Made by a program: the position numbers and the translations under genes. 64,000 bases of DNA, from positions 1 to 64,000 of the IMG/VR virus record IMGVR_UViG_3300009159_008629. One strand, 5' to 3'. Below the pieces are notes generated by a model. The model was given only the letters and a program-made list of their open reading frames with translations. It searched no databases and was not told the origin of the DNA. This stretch comes from a virus. Numbering within the stretch: the stretch's first letter is position 1; each line of letters starts with the position of its first letter. Positions 16,089 to 24,359 of the stretch are shown here, piece by piece.

Positions 16089-16621
16089 ACTTCAAACAGT
16101 ACCTATTAATGGAAAACGAGGAAGATTTCGCCAACAAGGTTGGAAAGATATACAACTCATTGAATGACTTGTCCAAAGTGGTAGACGACAAGGGCGTGCG
16201 CCTTGGCGACCTAGCCAACGGCATAGTGGGCGAGATAAAGATTGTCCTCACAGGGATTAGCCCTCCCAAGATGAAGGGTCTGGTCGAGAAGATGCAAGCC
16301 ATAGCCATCATGATAAAGAAGTCCATGGATGGCAAGGAGAAAGACAAGGAAGCCAAGTCTCTCCCAGAAGCCATAAGGATAGCGTTGGCTGACATGGAAA
16401 AGATCAAATCGCAGATGGGCTTGCCGATCAACGACCTTGGAAGCCCCAACGACGACGTTCCGGCAAAAGACGACGCTGCGGTCTCGAATCCAGTGGAGAA
16501 GGAAAAGAAATCAGTCGTTCCCGATTCGAAGTCGCTGGTGGAGCCGACCGCTCCAGGAACAATACCGCCAGACAACGCCCCGTCACTCGGCGGAAGCACT
16601 GGCACACTAAAAAACCTGTAG
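16085..16621 (+). CDS. Candidate internal head protein, capsid-targeting-like N-terminus
   Basis: MNFKQYLLMENEED at the start fits the targeting pattern and offers L-M-E as an L-x-E cleavage site. The remaining 165 aa are a helical, Lys-rich segment (about 20-120) followed by an acidic and proline-rich tail. No family is recognised. It is translationally coupled to CTP synthase by ATGA overlap. Confidence 0.7.
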   Translation: MNFKQYLLMENEEDFANKVGKIYNSLNDLSKVVDDKGVRLGDLANGIVGEIKIVLTGISPPKMKGLVEKMQAIAIMIKKSMDGKEKDKEAKSLPEAIRIALADMEKIKSQMGLPINDLGSPNDDVPAKDDAAVSNPVEKEKKSVVPDSKSLVEPTAPGTIPPDNAPSLGGSTGTLKNL

Positions 16622-16629
16622 GTGAAAAC

Positions 16630-17784
16630 TTGTGCGGCATAGCTGGATACATAGGCGAATCGAACGACCGAAACGCCACTTGGAGCATAATATCCAAAGT
16701 CTTCGAGAAACTCGAGGTTAGGGGCGTCGACGCGGCTGGTTTCTGGATGTCCGAGAAGGGTGATTCGGGCAAGATCCTGCACCACAAGCAGCCGGGAAGA
16801 TCAAGCGATCTGGTCGGCTCGAAAGCGTGGAATGAGGTTGCCGCATTTGATTGCGACCTGTCCATAGTTCACGCTAGGGGAGCCAGCAAGGGCTACGGAA
16901 ACCCTTTGGTCAACCAAAACAACCACCCTTTCATCAGCGAGTCCGGGAACATCGCCTTGGCTCACAACGGCAAGATCGACGATGAAGAATACCAGTTACT
17001 CAAAGAGAAATACGGCGTCCAGTCCGAATGCGATTCCGAGATACTTTTGCGGGTGTTCGAACACGCATCCAGGCGATACAGCCTCAATGACCTGGAGGGT
17101 TATGTCGGCGACTTGCCGTATCCCCACAGGATGGCTGGGATCAAAGACATATTTTCCCTTATAAACCATGGGCACATGGCGGTTTCCATAGGTGAGTACG
17201 ATGTGGGCGGCAAAAGGTGTCTGTGGCTGTTCCGGAACAGGTTCAGACCCATGTGGGTTTTCGATCTCCGGTCGTCCCTGGGACAGATATTCTTTGCCTC
17301 CGAGCCAAGCATATGGAGGGAGGCTGCGTCCGAGGTCGGACCGTACCGCAAGATAATGAACTCGGCGAAGATGACCAAGCTCCCGGACGAGGAACTTTGG
17401 TTCTTCCATATAGACAATGATTCCAGATTCGTGAAAAGCCCGATCAAGATGATGGTTTCGAAGTCCAGCCCGAAGAAGTGGGTGTTCGACGGATTCAAGG
17501 TCGAGCCGCAGGGTGACGACATAGATGTGGATCTGGTTACTACTTTAAATGAGGCTGATCCAGAAGAGGAATACCACAACGACGATGGCTTGGCTTCCGA
17601 CATGGTTCTTTCCGAGATAGAAAGGCAGACGAAAAGCATATGCGACATATGCAATTCAATATGCTCAACCTCGCAGGTCCTGCTTGGAAACAACACCATT
17701 TCGGCGACCGAAGCCGAACAGGTGCTTTCCTTGCTCGAGGAGCAAAAGTCATCGATGGCGGAGATACAAAACATACTTAATTAG
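16630..17784 (+). CDS. Class II glutamine amidotransferase, stand-alone
   Basis: The start is a TTG at 16630 after AGGTGAAAAC; this places Cys at position 2, as in all Ntn-type glutaminases, where it becomes the N-terminal nucleophile. MCGIAGYIG, then RGVDAAGFW near 37-45, HARGASKGYGNP near 82 and AHNGKIDD near 111-118 match the GATase_2 domain of GlmS and asparagine synthetase. No synthetase or sugar isomerase domain follows; instead there is a about 130-residue tail ending in a predicted coiled coil. The partner that uses the ammonia is thus separate. Stand-alone GAT-II proteins are known from phage systems together with amidoligases, and an amidoligase occurs at 53561-54487. Confidence 0.85.
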   Translation: MCGIAGYIGESNDRNATWSIISKVFEKLEVRGVDAAGFWMSEKGDSGKILHHKQPGRSSDLVGSKAWNEVAAFDCDLSIVHARGASKGYGNPLVNQNNHPFISESGNIALAHNGKIDDEEYQLLKEKYGVQSECDSEILLRVFEHASRRYSLNDLEGYVGDLPYPHRMAGIKDIFSLINHGHMAVSIGEYDVGGKRCLWLFRNRFRPMWVFDLRSSLGQIFFASEPSIWREAASEVGPYRKIMNSAKMTKLPDEELWFFHIDNDSRFVKSPIKMMVSKSSPKKWVFDGFKVEPQGDDIDVDLVTTLNEADPEEEYHNDDGLASDMVLSEIERQTKSICDICNSICSTSQVLLGNNTISATEAEQVLSLLEEQKSSMAEIQNILN

Positions 17785-17791
17785 AGGGAAA

Positions 17792-18355
17792 ATGAAAGAC
17801 AACATTGGCGAAAACGAGGATGATTTTTTCATAGAGGACATCATAAAGAACCGCCAGTCTAAGAAAAAGAAAGTCAACGGCAAGAAGAAGGGAAGCAGGG
17901 TCGAGAGGGAACTCACCAAATTGCTCAACAACAGGTTCTCCTGCGAAGACTTCTCTAGGTCGGTCGGGTCCGGCAACAGGTGGGGTCAGGTTAATCATCT
18001 TCCAAAGCACGCCAGGGATGTTTTTTCCGGCGATCTCATAGTTCCTTCCAACTTCAAGTTCTGCATAGAGTCCAAGGGCGGATATGACGGCATAGACTTG
18101 AATTCGGTGTTCACGCATGGGTCCAGCGAACTGGACGTCTTTCTCGAACAAGCCGAAATAGACTCGTCCAGATGCAACCGAAAGCCGATGATGTGCTGGA
18201 AGAGAACCAGGAAACCATGGCTTGTTTTCGTGAAATCTTCGGAATTGGAAGGAGTGGAGTTTAAATACAGTATCAGGTACGGCGAGTGGACAGGGGTGTC
18301 TCTGGAAAGCCTGATGGAAATGGAAGATTCATTTTTCATAGGAGGACAGACATGA
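17792..18355 (+). CDS. PD-(D/E)xK-type nuclease, Holliday-resolvase-like
   Basis: 187 aa starting after AGAGGGAAA. The block GSRVERELTKLLNNRF near 38, then FSRSVGSGNRWGQVN, GDLIVPSNFKFCIESKGG near 84-101 has the E...D...ExK catalytic arrangement of PD-(D/E)xK nucleases. It could act as a resolvase or repair/packaging nuclease. An acidic N-terminus precedes a lysine cluster (about residues 20-36). It overlaps the STAS gene start by 4 bases. Confidence 0.7.
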   Translation: MKDNIGENEDDFFIEDIIKNRQSKKKKVNGKKKGSRVERELTKLLNNRFSCEDFSRSVGSGNRWGQVNHLPKHARDVFSGDLIVPSNFKFCIESKGGYDGIDLNSVFTHGSSELDVFLEQAEIDSSRCNRKPMMCWKRTRKPWLVFVKSSELEGVEFKYSIRYGEWTGVSLESLMEMEDSFFIGGQT

Positions 18356-18672
18356 AACTAATAGAAGCTAGGGAAGATGGCGACATAGTCATGATCAGTT
18401 TCAAGGAAGAAAGGATATACGACGAGTCATCGATAGCCGCTATAGGAGAAGAACTTTATTCCTTGGTCGAATCCCGCCCCAAGGCGAAAGAGTTCACCAT
18501 AGATTTCTCGAAGACAAGCTACCTTTCAAGTTCTATGTTGGGGAAGCTCATATCCGTCAACAAGAAAGCCAAGGCGAACAACGCGGTTCTTTCCTTCAAG
18601 TCCATGAACGACAACGTCAAGGAGATTTTCCAGATCACGAAGATAGCCGGGTTTTTCAAGTTCATCGATTAA
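18352..18672 (+). CDS. STAS-domain protein (anti-sigma factor antagonist type)
   Basis: The 106-aa protein, start after AGGAGGACAGAC, is a single STAS domain: FTIDFSKTSYLSSSMLGKLI corresponds to the SpoIIAA block with the phosphorylatable serine, followed by the usual NNAVLSFKSMNDNVKEIF and a C-terminal helix. Such proteins release sigma factors from anti-sigma kinases in partner-switching cascades. A phage copy could tilt host sigma availability. No kinase is visible nearby. It overlaps (ATGA) the nuclease gene. Confidence 0.8.
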   Translation: MKLIEAREDGDIVMISFKEERIYDESSIAAIGEELYSLVESRPKAKEFTIDFSKTSYLSSSMLGKLISVNKKAKANNAVLSFKSMNDNVKEIFQITKIAGFFKFID

Positions 18673-18693
18673 AAATGCGGCATTTCATCGATG
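18663..18693. terminator. Nested inverted repeat between convergent genes
   Basis: CATCGAT...ATCGATG arms enclose AAATG-CGG-CATTT. It covers the ends of the STAS gene (plus) and the 18669 gene (minus) and probably acts as a two-way terminator, though there is no long T run. Confidence 0.4.
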
Positions 18694-18878
18694 AGTTTCA
18701 TGATGTCAAGTATTCCCTCGAATTCGTCGTCATGTCCGGGAACGCTGTATTTCCCGTTCTCGTACTCTATCTTGTATTTCTTGTATGTTCCCTTGGACTC
18801 GTCTATCTGGTCTGAGACCAATGGGAATTTACTCAACAATATCTTCACTCGTCTTAATTCAGAAAAAACTTCATCCAT
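18669..18878 (-). CDS. Small hypothetical protein, 69 aa
   Basis: The start MDEVFSELRRV is chosen for its GGAGG five bases upstream; the frame extends to 18905. It is acidic, with a helical N-terminus and a GKYSVPGHDDEFEGILDIM segment. No family recognised. It converges on the STAS gene. Confidence 0.6.
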   Translation of the reverse strand: MDEVFSELRRVKILLSKFPLVSDQIDESKGTYKKYKIEYENGKYSVPGHDDEFEGILDIMKLIDEMPHF

Positions 18879-18945
18879 GACGACCTCCATGATTTTTTTC
18901 GACAAGATAATATATTTTCAAGGAACGTTTTTGTAAATAGCAAAA

Positions 18946-20250
18946 TCACTCGAACTGCGACAAGTCGTATATCCTCGAACACCTCTGGTCTATCCAGACC
19001 TTGGATCCGCCGCTCGTGAGGAACCAAAACCATTTGTCCGGGGCGTTGGTCCTTATCGAGTCTCCATATCCGTCGGTTATGACGAACACCGTCGGGTGTT
19101 TTATTTTTTTAGACCGCGTTTCCGCCTCGACGAATTTCTGCAATATAGAGAACATGGTGCCGCCGCCGCCGTATATCCTCCTGGACGCGAGGGTGGTTTC
19201 GCGCACCATGGTGTCAAAGCAGAAGAGCCGTATGTTGAACTTTTTTGGGTTCAACGATCTGGCAGCCTCGAAGAACCTTTCTTTCAGGCTCCAGCAGCTT
19301 CCCGATGTGTCCATGAAGAAGAATACGTCGATCTTGTCGTCTTCCTGACCGAAGCAGTGGGTTTCCATCTCGCTTGGAAGGAAGAGGGAACTGGACATCT
19401 CCTGGCTTCTTCTGGATTTCCTAGTCCATTGTTCAGACTGGTCGTAAGTGTTTTTCATGGCGCTTATCTCCCAACGCCTTATGACGGACTCCCATTTCCT
19501 TTTTCCCTTGGATTTCCCGTTCGCCAAGGAAACCCAAGACCCTTCAAGCGTCCCAGCCTCATCGCCATACGCGAAATGTTTGTCGACGAATCTTTTTATC
19601 GACTCCTTCTCCTCTTCCGTGGACTCGCCGGATATCTTGTTCATGACCTCCTTCCAGTCGGCTTCGGAAAGGGCGGCGTGGTCATCGAGGCATCCGGAGT
19701 TAAGGTTCATCGCTATGCTTGGGTTGCCGTCGCCGAACGTCTCCTTGTACATGTTGAAATAATATTCGTAACAATCGTTTTTCGACACGTTTTTGCCGTG
19801 GAATATGGTGTCTATCCAGCAGAGCCTGTCGCCGTCTCCCGCGCTTTCGCCAGAGCAAAGGTCTATGGCTTTGGACACCGACGATTCCACTTTCGTCCTG
19901 GAGAATCCGAAATTCGTCACCAGGCTTTGGTTTATGACTATGTCCATGCATATGTTGGCTGCGATCTTTTGTTGGTTGGACGCGCTTTTGGATCTTACGC
20001 CATGGTTCAGCATGACATGGAGCATCTCGTGGCACACGACGAAAAGCTTGCCGTCCATGTCCAAATTACCCCAGAACTTACTGTTGAAGGAGAACTTGAC
20101 GAATTTCCCGACCTTGTCGAATTGTATGGCTGCCGTCTCTATGGAATCGTCAACGATCGGCTTGCCGATCGACCAAATCTTGTAGAATATCGCATGGTGC
20201 TCCTCCAGCCTTCCAGCTATTTCCATCCATTCAGATGAAGGTATGCTCAT
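18946..20250 (-). CDS. DUF2201-type metallopeptidase-like/VWA protein
   Basis: 434 aa. The N-terminal half has the zinc-protease signature HEMLHVMLNHG at 74-84; the C-terminal half is a VWA-like domain with FFFMDTSGSCWSL near 310 as MIDAS motif and VFVITDGYGDS near 395. This arrangement is that of DUF2201 proteins, which work with MoxR AAA+ ATPases. Its ATG overlaps the stop of the MoxR gene just upstream, so they form a pair, likely a chaperone or metal-insertion machine. Confidence 0.8.
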   Translation of the reverse strand: MSIPSSEWMEIAGRLEEHHAIFYKIWSIGKPIVDDSIETAAIQFDKVGKFVKFSFNSKFWGNLDMDGKLFVVCHEMLHVMLNHGVRSKSASNQQKIAANICMDIVINQSLVTNFGFSRTKVESSVSKAIDLCSGESAGDGDRLCWIDTIFHGKNVSKNDCYEYYFNMYKETFGDGNPSIAMNLNSGCLDDHAALSEADWKEVMNKISGESTEEEKESIKRFVDKHFAYGDEAGTLEGSWVSLANGKSKGKRKWESVIRRWEISAMKNTYDQSEQWTRKSRRSQEMSSSLFLPSEMETHCFGQEDDKIDVFFFMDTSGSCWSLKERFFEAARSLNPKKFNIRLFCFDTMVRETTLASRRIYGGGGTMFSILQKFVEAETRSKKIKHPTVFVITDGYGDSIRTNAPDKWFWFLTSGGSKVWIDQRCSRIYDLSQFE

Positions 20251-21311
20251 TTGTCCGATACCTTTATGAGTTCGGAAAAATGCTTCGCCGCTTCAGGGTT
20301 CTGCGTGAAAATCTTCTTTATCTTGGAGATCATCTTGATGTCGTTGCCGGCTAGCATCACGTCCCTGCAAATCTCCCGGAACGGTCTGACCTCAAGGACA
20401 TTCGATATCACGAACTTGAACACCTTGTCGTTCTGGCTCATGAGCGAGACTATCTTCTCCTTGCTCATTAGCTTGACGAACCACTCCATCAGGGTTTTGC
20501 TTTCGACTATGTATTTCGTGGCGGAAGCGAAGTTGTTCTCGTTCTGGAGCCATGTCCTTGCCTCTTCCACGTCATCGCCCTTCATTAGATTGGACAGCTT
20601 TTGCCCCGTCGGTCCTTCCTTCAGTGACTGCAACAGCTTGGAGACGCCACTCTCCATCGGCAACACGTCGCGAAGGTCGCCTTGGACAGAATGCAGGTTG
20701 AGGGCGTACTCGAGCCTTCTCGGGGACACCAAGTCCTTCGTGGCGACATCCAATTCGTTCCACCAAGATATGGCGCTGTCCGCGACTTCCAAGCCGAACT
20801 TTTTCCTGAAATAGTCCGCGTCCGGCTTGTATTCTATGTTCCTGTGGACCTCGAACCTGTCCAGCTGGGCGGGATCGAGCCTCTCGACGTCATATGAACC
20901 GATTTCGTCGTCTGGGTTTACCGCAGCCCATATCATGCGCAAGTTCGGGAATTTCTCGCCATTTATGCTCTTGAACTGGAGCAACTCCAGGACGGCGTTC
21001 CTGACCTTTTTCGGTCCACGGTTGAACTCGTCTATGAATATGGCTTCGACCTCTCCGAGAGCGAACTCCAGAGGTCTGATCATCTTGAGGTAGCTCACCT
21101 CTCGCCCATCGATCGACATTGTCGTCTCTTTCGGTATTCCCACGAAATCGACCCACGGGTCCATCGTAGCGGCGCTGAAGTATTTCCACCGGAGCTTGTT
21201 TCTCTCGAAGGCGCTCTTGACCATGGCGGTCTTTCCGACCCCGTGCTTTCCTATGAACAGAGCGTTTTGATTGGTTTTGATCCAGAAATCTAGCTTGTAA
21301 TCCAATGACAT
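20247..21311 (-). CDS. MoxR-type AAA+ ATPase
   Basis: 354 aa with Walker A IGKHGVGKTA at 20-29, Walker B EAIFIDEFNRGPKKVRNAVL near 89-108, sensor-type AAVNPDDE near 129 and an arginine-bearing RLDPAQLDRFE block near 143-153. The 20-residue link PWVDFVGIP to the fold is MoxR-like. It probably remodels a target together with the DUF2201/VWA protein encoded immediately downstream. Start supported by GGAG. Confidence 0.85.
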   Translation of the reverse strand: MSLDYKLDFWIKTNQNALFIGKHGVGKTAMVKSAFERNKLRWKYFSAATMDPWVDFVGIPKETTMSIDGREVSYLKMIRPLEFALGEVEAIFIDEFNRGPKKVRNAVLELLQFKSINGEKFPNLRMIWAAVNPDDEIGSYDVERLDPAQLDRFEVHRNIEYKPDADYFRKKFGLEVADSAISWWNELDVATKDLVSPRRLEYALNLHSVQGDLRDVLPMESGVSKLLQSLKEGPTGQKLSNLMKGDDVEEARTWLQNENNFASATKYIVESKTLMEWFVKLMSKEKIVSLMSQNDKVFKFVISNVLEVRPFREICRDVMLAGNDIKMISKIKKIFTQNPEAAKHFSELIKVSDK

Positions 21312-21375
21312 AGCAGTCTCCGTGTGTTGGCGGACAATGCTACCACGAATCGTTTTTTTTTGGAATCTGATTATT

Positions 21376-22119
21376 TCATTCGAAAATCTGAAGCTGGTTC
21401 TTTTCCGAGACGAATACGCTCTCGGCGTAGGCTAGCTCGAACCAGACGTTGTATATGCCCGGGTCGTAATCGTTCGTGTCCACGAACAGATATGCGTACA
21501 TCTTTTCCCTGTAGTCCACAAGTTGCCGATCCACCACCAATCTTAAGTCTTTCTCTTGCGGGACACAATCGCCGCAAGCCTTTTCGATCGATACTCTCAA
21601 ATCTGAGACTATGGCGAGATTTTCGTAGTACGGCAGTAGATCGGCTCCTCGCGGAACGTTTGGCTGTATCTGGATCACCAGATACCTCTTTGAACCTTTA
21701 ACAATCCTGTTCGGCTTGAAGCCGAACGAGAAATCGTAAACTGGGGGAATTGGGGAAGTAAACCAGAGGTCTGGATAAAGCCTGAATGAGTTGGATATTT
21801 CGGCCGTCGAACATTCGTTGGTCTCGAACGTGACCGACCATATGTCCAGATAGTCTCCTATCGTGTACAGAGGGTCTTGAGTGGAGACGTCAACATAGTA
21901 CGATCCCGTACCCTCGGACACGACATCGTCGCCGCTGACGCTCTCAACAAACCTTCTGCCGTCTGGGTTGACCTGGGAGACCCCGTTTTGGTCGAGATGG
22001 TAGATGTCCACCTTGTCGATAGATTTCATGTTCGCCCTGTTGTTGCTGTTGTAGCTGAACAACCGCAATCTCACGGTGTCGTTACAGGTTGGGTTTTGAA
22101 GTCTTTCTTTTGTGGACAT
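21376..22119 (-). CDS. Virion-type hypothetical protein, 247 aa
   Basis: A beta-rich protein (SYYVDVSTQDPLYTIGDYLD, TSPIPPVYDFSFGFKPNRI) without signal or membrane segments. I recall similar MSTKERLQNP-type proteins in marine T4-like phages, where they are uncharacterised. It lies immediately downstream of the gp51-like and gp26-like baseplate genes, so a baseplate or tail role is likely. Confidence 0.65.
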   Translation of the reverse strand: MSTKERLQNPTCNDTVRLRLFSYNSNNRANMKSIDKVDIYHLDQNGVSQVNPDGRRFVESVSGDDVVSEGTGSYYVDVSTQDPLYTIGDYLDIWSVTFETNECSTAEISNSFRLYPDLWFTSPIPPVYDFSFGFKPNRIVKGSKRYLVIQIQPNVPRGADLLPYYENLAIVSDLRVSIEKACGDCVPQEKDLRLVVDRQLVDYREKMYAYLFVDTNDYDPGIYNVWFELAYAESVFVSEKNQLQIFE

Positions 22120-22122
22120 CTG

Positions 22123-22269
22123 TTACTTTCTCTGCTTTGATTTTCTTCTTTCGGCTTCCATCGCATCGTTCTCTTTCTGCTTTTGATCGATGAACCTGTT
22201 GACGAGCCATTTTCTGGCGTGCGTCGGCATGCTAAGAGTGTCATGCATACTCTGGTGGAGGTGATACAT
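22123..22269 (-). CDS. gp51: gp51-like baseplate hub assembly protein
   Basis: A 48-aa frame starting MYHLHQSMHDTLSMPTHARK and containing WLVNRFIDQKQKENDAMEAE. The pattern of a short H/M-rich start, LP/MPT...RKWL and FIDQKEKE is what I know of the small gp51-like protein that follows gp26 in T4-like phages. It sits directly after the gp26-like gene. The frame is open upstream, so a longer form is possible; the ribosome site is weak. Confidence 0.6.
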   Translation of the reverse strand: MYHLHQSMHDTLSMPTHARKWLVNRFIDQKQKENDAMEAERRKSKQRK

Positions 22270-22307
22270 GAAAAAAAATATTTCTTCAAGGAGGTTAGTT
22301 TGAAGCT

Positions 22308-23342
22308 CTAAGCTTGGGGATTCTTTTCCCTCTTCCTCCGGGGGAAGAAAAAATTTGTTTCTAGCGGCAGATCTATAGAGAATTCGGCGGAGCAAGAAGG
22401 ACAGTTGATCTCGATCTTGGTGTCGACGCCGAATGGAGGCTCGTTGATCACGCCCCGAATGTAGGAAACGTCGTTGATCGGCAGGTTCTTGAGAAGGATT
22501 TGCAGTTCGGTCTTGTCGTTGATCCCATCGATCTCTTCTAGAAGTTGCGCCGTCCTGTATGTCAGAGTGTCGTCCGTGGCGCTGTCGCCGAACATCTTCA
22601 TGCGACGCTCTCTGTAGTCGTTGATTTCTTGCTCATCCTTGCCTGTCGACAACCTGTAGCGGAATCTCAATTTGGTGTTCGGGAGTACGTCCTCCATGAT
22701 CGGACCGTATTCCATCGGGCAGGTCTCGACGTAAAGGCTGCTTAGATCCACGTTGGTGCTGAATTTGGAACTGCATTCGGAACACTTGACTTCCACGTCG
22801 TAACTTGAGGAATAGGAAATGCCTCGGAGGTACAGCAATAGATATGTTCTGTCCACGGTAAGGAGGTTCTCGACCTTGAAGTTCTCCTTGATGCATTTCT
22901 GGAAGATCATGTTGATCGCCTGACCCTTGCGGACGAACCGCGGGGTCGCAAGGATTTGCTCCTCTTCGCCGGTCATAGGTCTCAGGCTCACTATGCCGTT
23001 GGACGGACCGTTCGTGCCATCGTAGAACCTTCCCTTGGAAGGCAATTGCACTTCCTCGTATTGGGAACTGTTTCCCTTGAGTGTCTCAAGCAGTTCCTTG
23101 AGATGCCCGGACGAGTTTTGGCTCACTGGTTGCGGAGAAGTTCTTGGGTTCACCGGCGCGTTGGTGTTTTGCTCGCGGTTCATCGATGAAAAACTGTTGT
23201 TTGGCTTTTGGAGCGTAGATTCGGGTGGCGCGGATTCCTTCTGCTGTTGCAAAGCTTTGGCGAACTCGGGAGGTATGTTGCCCTGTATGGAAAGTTCTGG
23301 GGCGCCTTCTGGCTTCTGCGGTCTGAAAGTCTCGTCTGTCAT
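22308..23342 (-). CDS. gp26: gp26-like baseplate hub protein
   Basis: 344 aa: a disordered Gln/Pro-rich N-terminal 90 residues, then VQLPSKGRFYDGTNG and SLRPMTGEEEQILATPRFVR, the signature of T4 gp26-type base plate proteins. Two CxxC pairs (CSECSSKF near 197, CPSCSAEF near 316) may bind zinc. Start supported by AGGAG. The gp51-like protein follows, as in T4 relatives. Confidence 0.85.
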   Translation of the reverse strand: MTDETFRPQKPEGAPELSIQGNIPPEFAKALQQQKESAPPESTLQKPNNSFSSMNREQNTNAPVNPRTSPQPVSQNSSGHLKELLETLKGNSSQYEEVQLPSKGRFYDGTNGPSNGIVSLRPMTGEEEQILATPRFVRKGQAINMIFQKCIKENFKVENLLTVDRTYLLLYLRGISYSSSYDVEVKCSECSSKFSTNVDLSSLYVETCPMEYGPIMEDVLPNTKLRFRYRLSTGKDEQEINDYRERRMKMFGDSATDDTLTYRTAQLLEEIDGINDKTELQILLKNLPINDVSYIRGVINEPPFGVDTKIEINCPSCSAEFSIDLPLETNFFFPRRKREKNPQA

Positions 23343-23395
23343 TTTTATCTCCTAATGGGTTGCTTAAAAAAGCCTTTTGTTTTAGAATAGTATCA

Positions 23396-23758
23396 ATGGA
23401 GATAAATCTGAGAAATATTGAGGAAATTATTTTCAGTAACCCCGATGTTTGGAAGCACATGCCAAACATGTCACACTACCGCGACGAGTGGATGGTGGCG
23501 CAGAGGGTTCCCGGGATGCGCGGGCTCGGCAAGAGATCGGTTCTGGGCTTCCTTTCGAAGGCTGGCGCGGAACAGATAGAAGCTATGGAATCCCATTTCG
23601 GCGAGCCGGTCGTCATAAACAAGATAGATCCAAGTGTACACGGGAATCTCGAATGCGATATCGCGGATCTCGAGGGCAGGATCTGCGAGTTCGGGGATTT
23701 CGGCGAAGTCTGCATCAGCAGGAACAAGGAAACCGTAAAATTGTCTTTCTGGAGGTAG
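23396..23758 (+). CDS. Hypothetical protein, 120 aa
   Basis: Start MEINLRNIEEI at 23396 chosen as the first ATG after the divergent gp26 gene's leader; no clear ribosome site. The middle MRGLGKRSVLGFLSKAGAEQ has helices; the end is CISRNKETVKLSFWR. No family is recognised. First of four small plus-strand genes with tight spacing. Confidence 0.65.
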   Translation: MEINLRNIEEIIFSNPDVWKHMPNMSHYRDEWMVAQRVPGMRGLGKRSVLGFLSKAGAEQIEAMESHFGEPVVINKIDPSVHGNLECDIADLEGRICEFGDFGEVCISRNKETVKLSFWR

Positions 23759-23760
23759 TT

Positions 23761-24099
23761 ATGGAAGATTTTTGTCTGTTTTTATTGGCGACCATAGGCA
23801 TGTCCCACATCATAGTCGATGGTTCCATCATGGAGCCTTTCAGGAATCTCGTGAAGTACGTTTCCGAGAAAATCAAGATGCCGAAGGTCGGGGAGTTGGT
23901 CGAATGCTATCTGTGCTCCGGAACCTGGTGCGGATTCCTGATGGGCTATATATTCTTCGTGAATCGAAGGGAGGAGCTCGACCTTAGGTGTTTCATGGTC
24001 GTCTTCGCCTGCGGGTGCGCCGGCGGCTTCGTTTCCAACTTGGCTGCCATGGTCCTCAACTGGATTGAGGCTGCGACCATAGTTAACATGCCGGAATAA
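23761..24099 (+). CDS. DUF1360-like membrane protein, 112 aa
   Basis: Start after GGAGGTAGTT. Three hydrophobic stretches (about 5-20, 55-68, 78-100). SHIIVDGSIMEPFRNLVKYV followed by VECYLCSGTWCGF is the pattern of DUF1360 proteins, with CxxC at a membrane edge. Function unknown. Confidence 0.65.
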   Translation: MEDFCLFLLATIGMSHIIVDGSIMEPFRNLVKYVSEKIKMPKVGELVECYLCSGTWCGFLMGYIFFVNRREELDLRCFMVVFACGCAGGFVSNLAAMVLNWIEAATIVNMPE

Positions 24100-24101
24100 C
24101 G

Positions 24102-24359
24102 ATGAAAAACTACAAGTACCTGATATATTGCCAGATATGCCACTACAAGAGACTCGTCACGGACGATGACATCAAGGACTTGTCCATATCCAAGAGCAGC
24201 GACATACAGGCGGGCATACCGAAACAAGATCCCTTGACGAAAAAGACCGAGATACCAAAGAACAAATTGGGTAAAAGCAAGGTCAAGTGCCCAAATTGCG
24301 GCAGGGTCATATTCATCGGAAAGTACAAGGACACAAATGAGACCAATAACCCTTCTTGA
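24102..24359 (+). CDS. Small zinc-ribbon-like protein, 85 aa
   Basis: It has two CxxC pairs: YCQICHYKR at residues 9-17 and KCPNCGRVIFIG near 62-73, consistent with one zinc ribbon. The linker is polar. It overlaps the 24337 gene by 23 bases and follows the DUF1360-like gene by 2 bases. Confidence 0.7.
   Translation: MKNYKYLIYCQICHYKRLVTDDDIKDLSISKSSDIQAGIPKQDPLTKKTEIPKNKLGKSKVKCPNCGRVIFIGKYKDTNETNNPS

Noticed and set aside
19096-20238. 380-aa plus-strand open frame opposite the DUF2201 gene
   Set aside because: The minus-strand protein has HEMLH and DTSGS motifs and overlaps the MoxR gene; the plus frame has no recognisable features.
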